A stretch of 6,435 nucleotides of DNA from contig NVXO02000002.1 of the NCBI GenBank assembly GCA_002733945.2, forward strand, positions 101,736 to 108,170, given 5' to 3'. Below are positions 1 to 5,578 of this stretch, in pieces. The number at the start of each line of letters is the position of its first letter. The first letter of the stretch is position 1. Under the pieces are notes generated by a model. It was not told the origin of the DNA. It worked only from the letters and a program-made list of their open reading frames with translations, and did not search any database. This stretch comes from Sulfurimonas sp. GTDB lineage: Bacteria; Campylobacterota; Campylobacteria; Campylobacterales; Sulfurimonadaceae. The position numbers and the translations under genes were made by a program.

Positions 1-221
1 TTAGTTGTGTCTGCACTTACGCCTAAGATGATAGCATCTAAAGAGCTAAAATCCGGTGCAGCTTCAGTAAACTCACAAGCCTCAGTTGTACAACCCGGTG
101 TATTGTCCCTAGGGTAGAAGTATAAAACTACCCACTTTCCTTTAAGGTCACGAGAACAAATCTCTATATCATCTTGATTCGGGAGGCAAAACTCCGGTGC
201 TTTTTCATCAATTTTTATCAT
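1..221 (-). CDS. bcp: Thiol peroxidase of the Bcp/PrxQ peroxiredoxin family (5' part only)
   Basis: This cytoplasmic peroxiredoxin reduces hydrogen peroxide and organic hydroperoxides using thioredoxin-type electron donors. The 73 complete codons in the window begin MIKIDEKAPEF, the usual peroxiredoxin opening, followed by the YFYPRDNTPGCTTEAC block. The peroxidatic cysteine is Cys44. The second cysteine, Cys49, lies five residues later, the spacing typical of Bcp/PrxQ enzymes with an intramolecular disulfide. The ATG at 221-219 is preceded by AAAGGA nine bases upstream. About half of a typical 150-residue protein is present, and the rest lies beyond the left edge. It is the last gene seen on this strand and is separated from the DUF420 gene by 99 nt with its own candidate promoter, so it may be transcribed independently of the upstream operon. 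Family assignment is firm. Confidence 0.93.
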   Translation of the reverse strand, partial: MIKIDEKAPEFCLPNQDDIEICSRDLKGKWVVLYFYPRDNTPGCTTEACEFTEAAPDFSSLDAIILGVSADTT

Positions 222-230
222 TATTTTATT

Positions 231-236
231 TCCTTT
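231..236 (-). promoter_or_regulatory. Ribosome binding site of bcp
   Basis: AAAGGA on the minus strand lies nine bases before the ATG at 221-219. It supports this start, which also fits the conserved N-terminus of the peroxiredoxin. Confidence 0.6.
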
Positions 237-263
237 ATATCGATTTCTCAAAAACTTTGTTTT

Positions 264-304
264 TTGTAGCTTTAGGAGGGTTGTAGGGACTTTAGTCCCT
301 GTAG
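264..304. repeat. Palindrome inside an imperfect tandem repeat, in the spacer before bcp
   Basis: A perfect inverted repeat, AGGGAC-TTTA-GTCCCT, occupies 285-300 and can form a 6-bp stem with a 4-nt loop. It sits in a partly duplicated array: TGTAG occurs at 265-269, 282-286 and 300-304, and CTTTAG at 270-275 and 290-295, giving units of about 17-18 bases. The stretch is richer in G than the AT-rich spacer around it. On the minus strand no run of U follows the stem, so it is not a standard intrinsic terminator for the upstream operon. It could be a dispersed intergenic repeat, a protein-binding site or a leader hairpin of bcp. The structure is seen directly; its role is unknown. Confidence 0.6.
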
Positions 305-310
305 TTATTT

Positions 311-316
311 ATTATA
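311..316 (-). promoter_or_regulatory. Candidate -10 box of a bcp promoter
   Basis: The minus strand reads TATAAT here, just after the stop codon of the DUF420 gene. Transcription would start near 304 and give a leader of about 83 nt whose first bases carry the palindrome at 285-300. No -35 box is clear, which is normal for housekeeping promoters in Campylobacterota. In AT-rich DNA a single hexamer is weak evidence. Confidence 0.35.
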
Positions 317-320
317 GTTT

Positions 321-800
321 TTAATATACGAAGAGTAATAGATATACCCAGATAGCACTCAAAGAGGTCAAGATAATACCTAAGAAAGACTTATATGCCA
401 TTACCTTATGTCCACGAGATGCTAAACCTGGTAAATTTCTTTTTCTATAATTAATATTGCCATTAAAGACAGTAAGACCCCAGTAAAAGAGCATAACTAT
501 TGCGATAAAGATATGTACTAGTAAAACTACAAGAGCATATGTATATGGAACACCACTTCCTTCCATAAAAGCATCAAATCCACCACCAACTCGAACACCA
601 ATTTCAAAGTAAGAAAAAACTACAAGAGCAACTATAAAAATAATATTTTGTACTATCATATGTATTTTATACATTTTTTTTCTTGCTAAAATTATTGCGC
701 CATATACAAGTATAGGCAGTACTGCAACGAGAAGAGTAACAAGGTCCATAAAAAATGGTGCCTTTGTCCCTAAAAATCCAGCTTTAAACATATAGTCCAT
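321..800 (-). CDS. DUF420 family integral membrane protein
   Basis: This is a 159-residue inner-membrane protein with about four hydrophobic segments, near residues 16-38, 48-66, 87-110 and 136-158. The opening GFLGTKAPFFMDL, the central FSYFEIGVR and the RGH motif at 129-131 match what I recall of the DUF420 family. Three histidines that could bind a metal or haem, His47, His96 and His131, lie at membrane edges or within membrane segments. Some DUF420 members (YozB/CtaM of Gram-positive bacteria) are needed to mature haem-copper oxidases, but whether that role holds here is unknown. The ATG overlaps the dedA stop codon by one base (TAATG), and AGAGGA at 808-813 gives a good ribosome site seven bases away. 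It appears to be the last gene of the tightly packed operon. Family assignment is likely; function is not established. Confidence 0.82.
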   Translation of the reverse strand: MDYMFKAGFLGTKAPFFMDLVTLLVAVLPILVYGAIILARKKMYKIHMIVQNIIFIVALVVFSYFEIGVRVGGGFDAFMEGSGVPYTYALVVLLVHIFIAIVMLFYWGLTVFNGNINYRKRNLPGLASRGHKVMAYKSFLGIILTSLSAIWVYLLLFVY

Positions 801-1402
801 TATTTATTCCTCTTTTTTTTAATTGTGTAGTATACACTAACAATAGTAACTAAACCAAGTAAGACAACAATAGTTATCTCTCGTAAGTAAGTATTAATAA
901 GTGTTTGGTTCTCACCTATAAAGTAGCCTAAAAGGGTGAGAATTAATGCCCATATTCCTGCGCCAAGTGCTGTAAAAAATGAAAACTGCGCTAAGTTCAT
1001 ACGCGCTAAACCTGCAGGTACGGATATGAGCTGTCGTATACCGGGGATAAGTCTTCCTGTAAAAGTTGAGATATGCCCATGTTTGGCAAAAAATTCTTCC
1101 ATTCGTTCTAATGTTTCTACTTTTATAAAAAAGTATTTTCCATATTTAATGAGAATTTTTCGCCCTAATGTAAGTGCAAGGTAGTAGTTAATAAATGCAC
1201 CGACCATGGAACCGCCAAGTGCACTAATCATTATCATACTTATACTCATCTCACCTTGACTTGCTAAATATCCAGCAGGAATTAATACTATTTCACTTGG
1301 AAAAGGTATAAAACTACTCTCTATTGTCATCATAATAAAGATACCAAGATAGCCCCAATCAAAAATCAAATCTACAAGCGTTTGCGCTAATTCATGTAAC
1401 AT
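800..1402 (-). CDS. DedA family membrane protein (SNARE-associated/VTT domain)
   Basis: This 200-residue protein has the typical length and motifs of DedA transporters. The N-terminal re-entrant region reads ESSFIPFPSE (28-37), containing the family's acidic residue Glu28. The second signature, GRLIPGIRQLISVPAG, spans 116-131 and has the conserved arginines Arg117 and Arg123. Hydrophobic helices lie near 52-80, 141-163 and 174-192, followed by a basic tail KKKRNK. Some DedA proteins return undecaprenyl phosphate to the cytoplasmic face of the membrane, and others affect proton-dependent homeostasis or phospholipid movement. Its place directly after murG and ftsW favours the undecaprenyl-phosphate role, but this is inference. 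The start codon abuts the murG stop codon with no gap, and AGAGGA at 1413-1418 lies ten bases upstream. An A8 run (813-820 on the opposite strand) encodes part of the lysine tail. Confidence 0.93.
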   Translation of the reverse strand: MLHELAQTLVDLIFDWGYLGIFIMMTIESSFIPFPSEIVLIPAGYLASQGEMSISMIMISALGGSMVGAFINYYLALTLGRKILIKYGKYFFIKVETLERMEEFFAKHGHISTFTGRLIPGIRQLISVPAGLARMNLAQFSFFTALGAGIWALILTLLGYFIGENQTLINTYLREITIVVLLGLVTIVSVYYTIKKKRNK

Positions 1403-2422
1403 TTATATTATTTCCTCTACTTCGTTTATCATCTCTTTAGCTACATCTTTATTAGAAAACCTAAGTAACTTACTGCTTCTCTTTTGTAAATCAGGTTTTA
1501 CTACAATCTCATCAAGAGCAAAAGAGAGCTGTTGGTTCTCTAACTCACACCATCCCATACAGTCATCCACAATAAACTTCGCATTAAAGTACTGATGATT
1601 TCCTGCTGCATATGGATAAGGAACATAAAGGGCTGGACAGCCATTTGTTGTAAGTTCCCATAAGGTACTTGCACCTGCACGACTTACTGCTAGGTCTGCC
1701 TTAGCTATAAGAGAAGGTAACTCTTTTGTAAAAGCGTAAAGTTCTACTTCTACCCCTAAATCTGCATAAGCCTTTTTTACTCTCTCGTAGTCTGCTTCAC
1801 CCGCTTGATGAATGATATGTATACCCATTCTATCTAGTTTTTTTGCCCTAGAGAGTGCTAAATCATTTATGGCTTTTGCGCCATGGCTTCCACCTAAGAA
1901 GATAATAGTATTCAATTTATCTCTCACTCTTTGAGTAGAAGAAAAAATCTCTTTTACAGGATAACCTTTAATAGAAGAATCTTTATCATAAGCAGATATA
2001 AAACTTTTTGCAAAAGGTTTGAGTAAACGGTTGAGTCTACCATATACTGCATTTTGTTCGTGAATAAAAAGAGGAACTCTTGTAAAAATACTTGCAAACG
2101 CAGCAGGCGCAGCAGAAAATCCACCAACACTATAAACTGCATCTATTTTTTCATCTTTAAGAACTCTTCTAGCTTTTAAGAATGCTTTAAAAACTTTACC
2201 AAGTGCTTTTAATTTCCCTAAACCTTTTTGATTTACTACACCTGTAGTCTCAAAAAAATGTACCGTTTTAAAAGAAGATGAATCTTCAAAATATTTTCTA
2301 TCTTGTCCATAAGTCGAACCTACAAAGACAGCCGTATGTCCCGCTTTTGTTGCTGCTTCAAGCAGTGCCTCAGCTATCATAAGGTGACCACCTGTGCCAC
2401 CACCAGTTATACATATATTCAC
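1403..2422 (-). CDS. murG: UDP-N-acetylglucosamine--undecaprenyl-pyrophosphoryl-muramyl-pentapeptide GlcNAc transferase
   Basis: MurG is a peripheral inner-membrane enzyme of the GT-B fold. It adds GlcNAc from UDP-GlcNAc to lipid I to make lipid II, the last cytoplasmic step of peptidoglycan precursor synthesis. The N-terminal glycine loop GGGTGGH is at residues 7-13. HEQN at 121-124 is followed by the N-domain end, the second glycine loop GGSHGA is at 177-182, and the donor-site region SRAGASTLWE lies at 247-256, with PALYVPYPYAAGNHQYFNA after it. The length of 339 residues is a little shorter than in E. coli but normal. The start is GTG at 2422-2420: the glycine loop begins only six codons later, so a downstream start is excluded, and GGAG lies five bases upstream. 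It overlaps the end of ftsW by four bases (GTGA), indicating coupled translation. Confidence 0.97.
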   Translation of the reverse strand: MNICITGGGTGGHLMIAEALLEAATKAGHTAVFVGSTYGQDRKYFEDSSSFKTVHFFETTGVVNQKGLGKLKALGKVFKAFLKARRVLKDEKIDAVYSVGGFSAAPAAFASIFTRVPLFIHEQNAVYGRLNRLLKPFAKSFISAYDKDSSIKGYPVKEIFSSTQRVRDKLNTIIFLGGSHGAKAINDLALSRAKKLDRMGIHIIHQAGEADYERVKKAYADLGVEVELYAFTKELPSLIAKADLAVSRAGASTLWELTTNGCPALYVPYPYAAGNHQYFNAKFIVDDCMGWCELENQQLSFALDEIVVKPDLQKRSSKLLRFSNKDVAKEMINEVEEII

Positions 2423-3609
2423 TCGTTCTCCATCCTATTAACCTTATCCATATTTACTCTGTTTGAAGCCATCAGTACCATTCCCACACCAAATGAAGAG
2501 CCAAGCATGACAGACCCACCATAAGAGAGAAAAGGTACGCTAATTCCTTTAATGGGAGTAATTCCACTAATTCCGTAGGCATTTACTAAAAAGGCGAAAG
2601 AGAGAATAAGTCCTATGCCTATACTAAAAAGGTATACACTTTTATCTTCTGCTCGGTTTGCTATTTTAAAGATACGTTGCAACATCCATAAAAAGATAAA
2701 AACAACAAACACAACCCCTATAAAACCAAATTCTTCTGCAAGACCTGCTAAAATAAAGTCAGTATGAACTTCTGAGAGAAATCCAAGTTTAAAAGTACCA
2801 TTTCCTATGCCTACGCCAAAAATACCACCGTGATTTATGGCATTTAAAGAGTGCCCTATCTGATAAGGCTCAACCTCAACAGGCACTCTTAGTCTCTGTG
2901 CTAAACTCTCTGGTAGTATCTCTAAAACAGTGTTTTGTGCTAATGCCCACCATGATTTTATACGAATAATTCTATGTTCTGCTGTAAAAATAAAAATGAT
3001 AACTGCTGTAAAAATACCACCTAATATACTAAGAAAAAATCGAAAACTGCTTCCAGCGAAAATGAGCATAAAAAGTAAAGTCAAACCTAAAACAACAACC
3101 TGCCCTAAATCTTTTTGTAAAAAAGCGATAATAAACATAGCCCCTATAAAAATCACACCATAAGGAATAAAACGCTTAAACTCATTTGTGATACCCATAC
3201 CATCATGGTCTCCAAGTTTACGTGAGAAACTCCATGCAAGAAAATAGACAAAACCAACTTTAAAGAACTCTACCGGTGCTAAAGAAAAACCTGCTATCTT
3301 AATCCAACGTTTTGCTCCACCTACTGCTGAGACTAAAGACTCTGGAAGAAACGGCATTGCAATCATAAGAGTTAACGAGCCAAAAAAGAGTAAGAATCCT
3401 ATCGGAGTAAGCCACTTATCTGGGTCTAGTTGAGAAAGAATAAAAATAATACTAATACCTAAAATAGCAAAAAAAGTCTGACGAATAGCAAAATGAAACT
3501 CATTTACATTAAACAAAAGCGTTGTATATGAGGCTAGCGTATATGAAAGAATTACACTTGTACCAATTAAGATACTCACTAAAGTAAAAAGTTTTTTATC
3601 TGCACTCAC
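2419..3609 (-). CDS. ftsW: SEDS-family peptidoglycan glycosyltransferase, probable FtsW
   Basis: This 396-residue polytopic membrane protein polymerises lipid II into glycan strands with a partner class b penicillin-binding protein. SEDS motifs appear in order: GGAKRWI (97-103), PVEFFKVGF (112-120), QKDLGQVVVL (165-174), the loop QIGHSLNAINHGG (250-262), GVGIGNGTFKLGFLSE (265-280), and HTDF at 282-285 with Asp284 at the catalytic position. GISGITPIKG and VPFLSYGGS (358-366) close the protein. FtsW rather than RodA is chosen because murG follows directly; the motifs alone do not settle it. The start is GTG at 3609-3607. An in-frame TAA at 3621-3619 allows no earlier start, and no good Shine-Dalgarno sequence precedes it, only AAGTAAG. 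The upstream gene's stop lies four bases away, so reinitiation by coupled ribosomes is plausible. The stretch between IKSWW and EPYQI looks longer than in E. coli FtsW. Confidence 0.92.
   Translation of the reverse strand: MSADKKLFTLVSILIGTSVILSYTLASYTTLLFNVNEFHFAIRQTFFAILGISIIFILSQLDPDKWLTPIGFLLFFGSLTLMIAMPFLPESLVSAVGGAKRWIKIAGFSLAPVEFFKVGFVYFLAWSFSRKLGDHDGMGITNEFKRFIPYGVIFIGAMFIIAFLQKDLGQVVVLGLTLLFMLIFAGSSFRFFLSILGGIFTAVIIFIFTAEHRIIRIKSWWALAQNTVLEILPESLAQRLRVPVEVEPYQIGHSLNAINHGGIFGVGIGNGTFKLGFLSEVHTDFILAGLAEEFGFIGVVFVVFIFLWMLQRIFKIANRAEDKSVYLFSIGIGLILSFAFLVNAYGISGITPIKGISVPFLSYGGSVMLGSSFGVGMVLMASNRVNMDKVNRMENE
2428..2431 (-). promoter_or_regulatory. Ribosome binding site of murG, inside the end of ftsW
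   Basis: GGAG on the minus strand lies five bases before the GTG at 2422-2420. It supports the non-ATG start of murG and lies within the last codons of ftsW. Confidence 0.6.
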
Positions 3610-3613
3610 GGGC

Positions 3614-4132
3614 TTACTTTATTTTGTTTATTTTTAAAACAAACTCTACTTCTGGTTGTGAGATATGTAACTCTTTAGAGATAGTCTCAACTGAGACACC
3701 TTGTTTAAAAAGTGAAAGAATTTTTTCATCATCATTACCATGAACAGATGTGGGAATACTTATTTGTTTTACTCCACTCTCTAAATGTGCTATACGATTT
3801 GAGACTTCTATATCAATGGCGTTTAGATTATCTTGTAGCTGTTTTAAACCTAAACTTAAAGGCTGAACCATATCGTACACACTACGTTCAATCTCTTCAT
3901 ATATCGCTTCATCATTCATTCGTTGAGAGTTTTCTTTTATACTTCCCTGTGTCTCTGTAAGGTTTTTTTTCAGATAAAAAAGTTCTCTGTTCATCTCTTC
4001 TACAACACTAGCAACTGAACGAATATTTCTAGTATAACTCGCATCTTTAGCATAGACGTAATAGAGTAGATAAAGGATAATTCCCGCCATCACAACAACT
4101 ATATACTCTATATTAAACTGTGAAAATTGCAT
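3614..4132 (-). CDS. Membrane-anchored coiled-coil protein with C-terminal helical motif (DUF6115/SwrB-like)
   Basis: This 172-residue protein has no firmly known function. A single hydrophobic helix at residues 9-27 is followed by YAKD, which suggests an N-terminal anchor with most of the protein in the cytoplasm. Residues about 38-125 are charged and helical with heptad-like spacing (for example VVEEMNRELFYLKKNL and LKQLQDNLNAIDIEV), so a coiled coil is likely. The end, residues 135-170, reads like a small helix-turn-helix: EKILSLFKQGVSVETISKEL, then HISQPEVEFVL. Anchor plus coiled coil plus this ending recalls DUF6115 proteins and Bacillus SwrB, which promotes flagellar assembly; that resemblance is from memory. 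The ATG overlaps the previous stop codon by one base, and the gene ends four bases before ftsW. With such an anchor the helical motif may bind protein rather than DNA. Confidence 0.75.
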   Translation of the reverse strand: MQFSQFNIEYIVVVMAGIILYLLYYVYAKDASYTRNIRSVASVVEEMNRELFYLKKNLTETQGSIKENSQRMNDEAIYEEIERSVYDMVQPLSLGLKQLQDNLNAIDIEVSNRIAHLESGVKQISIPTSVHGNDDEKILSLFKQGVSVETISKELHISQPEVEFVLKINKIK

Positions 4133-4653
4133 TATCTTTTCTCTCTTGCTTCACGGATTAAGATTCTTTCTCTTGCTGTCATATATGCATTCCACTCTTT
4201 TTCATCTCTATCGTGCATCTTAATTATTTTTGCTAGAGTGCTACTTTGTGCTTGGAAAAACACACCAACATCGTGTTTAGGGTAAATTGGCATTTCTATA
4301 CGACCATAATAGATTGTACCCTTTTCTAAAATTTCAGACTCCATTTTAAAGTACTCAAACCCTATAGACTCTATCGCAGATGCATATATTAATGAAACCC
4401 TCTTAGGAACCTCATTCTTTAAAAACATCTCAAGCGAATCTATCTTTCTATGTAACTCAACTACTAGTTCTAAAAGTATAGGATCAGTTTCTCTTGTATC
4501 ACCCTTTGCTTTAGCGAGTTTGAGCCATTGGCTTATTGGGTCTTCATCAGATTCACTTAACTGCTGGTACTCTCTCTCATATATCTCTTTATCTAAAGAA
4601 GCATCACTAAAGCAGATACTAATAGGAGCTTGTACTAAACGTGGCATACTCAT
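4132..4653 (-). CDS. Conserved hypothetical protein, possibly PilZ-like in its C-terminal half
   Basis: This 173-residue protein lacks membrane segments and a signal peptide. I do not recognise it firmly. After an N-terminal LVQAPISICFSD segment and an acidic stretch (QLSESDEDP, 31-39), residues 57-80 form a helix containing LVVELHRKIDSLEMFL. Next comes a predicted beta-rich part: IESIGFEYF (94-102), a short KGTIYYGRIEMPIYP strand pair (111-125) and DVGVFFQAQ (128-136). It ends in a long charged helix, DRDEKEWNAYMTARERILIRE (148-168). The order helix, IxSxGFxF-like strand, MPxxP-like strand and final RERxxIR-type helix resembles atypical (tetrameric) PilZ proteins. The usual RxxxR cyclic di-GMP binding motif is not evident. 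ATG at 4653-4651 overlaps the mqnP stop codon by four bases, with AGGA seven bases upstream; Met3 is an alternative start. Confidence 0.7.
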   Translation of the reverse strand: MSMPRLVQAPISICFSDASLDKEIYEREYQQLSESDEDPISQWLKLAKAKGDTRETDPILLELVVELHRKIDSLEMFLKNEVPKRVSLIYASAIESIGFEYFKMESEILEKGTIYYGRIEMPIYPKHDVGVFFQAQSSTLAKIIKMHDRDEKEWNAYMTARERILIREAREKR

Positions 4654-5513
4654 GAGACTATCCTATCTAAAACGATTAAAACAAAAAATGCAACACCGAG
4701 GTAGCCATTGACCGTAAAAAAAGCACGATCAATTTGTGTAAAGTCACGGCGCACTAAGTTTTGCTCAAAGGCTAAAACAAAAGCACTTCCAAACGCAGCG
4801 ATATAAGCTATATAACCTAAACCTGCCTCATATACAAAAAGTGCCCAAAAAAGAATCGTAAGTGTATGAAAAAGTGCAGAAATCAGGAGTGTTTTCTCCG
4901 ATCCATATTTTGAAGGGATAGAATGCAGACCTTTTTCTTTATCAAACTCCATGTCTTGCAGTGAGTAAAGAAGATCAAATCCTGCAACCCAAAACACAAC
5001 ACCTAAACTTAAAAACACAGACCACAAAGGGATAGTAGCGGTAACAGCGACAACACCTGCAATAGGTGCAAGTCCTAATGAGACCCCTAAAATAACATGT
5101 GCTATAGAAGAGAAGCGTTTAAAATATGAGTAAGAGCCTAAAATAAATAAAATAGGCACGCTAAGCTTAAGTGCTAAAGGGTTTATCATATATGCCACTG
5201 CAATAAATACCACTGCGTTTACACCAATAAAAAGTAAGATAATTCCAGGACTTAAACGACCATCTACATTTGGTCTATCTGCTGTTCTAGGATTTAAAGC
5301 ATCAATGTCACGATCTGCATAACGGTTTACACCCATGGCAAAATTTCTAGCGGAGAGTGCTGCTAAAATACCCATAAATAAAAGCCAAAATCCAAACCAG
5401 CCATTCGCTGCTACAACCATAGCAATAAAGATAAATGGAAGAGAGAAGATAGAGTGCTCAAACATGACTAACTCGTTAAAATCTTTAGCTTTTTGAATAA
5501 CTCTTTGCAACAT
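4650..5513 (-). CDS. mqnP: UbiA-family prenyltransferase, probable MqnP of menaquinone synthesis
   Basis: This 287-residue integral membrane enzyme attaches a polyprenyl chain to an aromatic acid. Two Asp-rich magnesium/diphosphate motifs are clear. The first is NRYADRDID at 63-71, with Asn63, Asp67 and Asp71, followed by PRTADRP. The second is Asp180, Tyr183, Asp187 and Asp191 in a DLLYSLQDMEFD segment, followed by HSIPSKYG. Around eight hydrophobic helices surround them. Campylobacterota make menaquinone by the futalosine route, where MqnP prenylates 1,4-dihydroxy-6-naphthoate, so MqnP is favoured over UbiA proper (4-hydroxybenzoate). The motifs alone do not define the substrate. It is the first gene of the minus-strand operon. 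ATG at 5513-5511 has AAGGG close upstream, and the gene overlaps the next one by four bases (ATGA). Confidence 0.88.
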   Translation of the reverse strand: MLQRVIQKAKDFNELVMFEHSIFSLPFIFIAMVVAANGWFGFWLLFMGILAALSARNFAMGVNRYADRDIDALNPRTADRPNVDGRLSPGIILLFIGVNAVVFIAVAYMINPLALKLSVPILFILGSYSYFKRFSSIAHVILGVSLGLAPIAGVVAVTATIPLWSVFLSLGVVFWVAGFDLLYSLQDMEFDKEKGLHSIPSKYGSEKTLLISALFHTLTILFWALFVYEAGLGYIAYIAAFGSAFVLAFEQNLVRRDFTQIDRAFFTVNGYLGVAFFVLIVLDRIVS

Positions 5514-5539
5514 TCTTCCCTTTTATATGATTATTAGTT

Positions 5540-5545
5540 ATTTTA
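5540..5545 (-). promoter_or_regulatory. Candidate -10 box for the mqnP-ftsW-murG operon
   Basis: The minus strand reads GATAAAAT, with TAAAAT at 5545-5540. Transcription would begin near 5533 and leave a leader of about 20 nt that contains the AAGGG ribosome site. This is the only spacer upstream of the seven linked genes, so a promoter is expected here, but other AT-rich hexamers in the spacer are possible. Confidence 0.35.
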
Positions 5546-5563
5546 TCTAAAAGAGCTTTAAAA

Positions 5564-5572
5564 TGATATAAT
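5564..5572 (+). promoter_or_regulatory. Extended -10 promoter of miaA
   Basis: The sequence TGATATAAT is a perfect extended -10 element (TG, one base, TATAAT). Its last base is seven bases before the A of the miaA ATG at 5579, which places the expected transcription start on or beside the start codon. No -35 box is evident. The position predicts a leaderless or nearly leaderless mRNA. Confidence 0.6.
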
Positions 5573-5578
5573 TTCACC

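Noticed and set aside
285..300. Hairpin as an intrinsic terminator of the seven-gene operon
   Set aside because: The stem is only 6 bp and on the minus strand it is followed by ACAACCC rather than a run of U, so it does not fit the standard terminator form.
813..820. A8/T8 run at the end of dedA as a phase-variation tract
   Set aside because: Only eight bases, coding for a basic C-terminal tail. Slippage would change just the last few residues, and longer tracts are usual for phase variation.
936..1184. Open frame on the plus strand within dedA
   Set aside because: It lies opposite a DedA gene with intact motifs, has no ribosome site or recognisable domain, and is best explained as a shadow frame. 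The same applies to plus-strand frames at 2303-2524, 2930-3163, 3712-3960 and 4520-4711, and to the minus-strand frames at 1954-2142 and 6174-6368.
3684..3697. Perfect palindrome GTCTCA-AC-TGAGAC
   Set aside because: It lies inside the coding part of the coiled-coil gene (the SVETIS codons), with a short CTCT-TT-AGAG beside it. Short palindromes arise by chance and no regulatory context supports it.
3962..3971. A8 run with an A-AAA-AAC slippery heptamer in phase in the coiled-coil gene
   Set aside because: A -1 shift gives only about 16 further codons before TGA, with no extension into a meaningful product and no stimulatory structure seen. Likely just lysine codons in an AT-rich genome.
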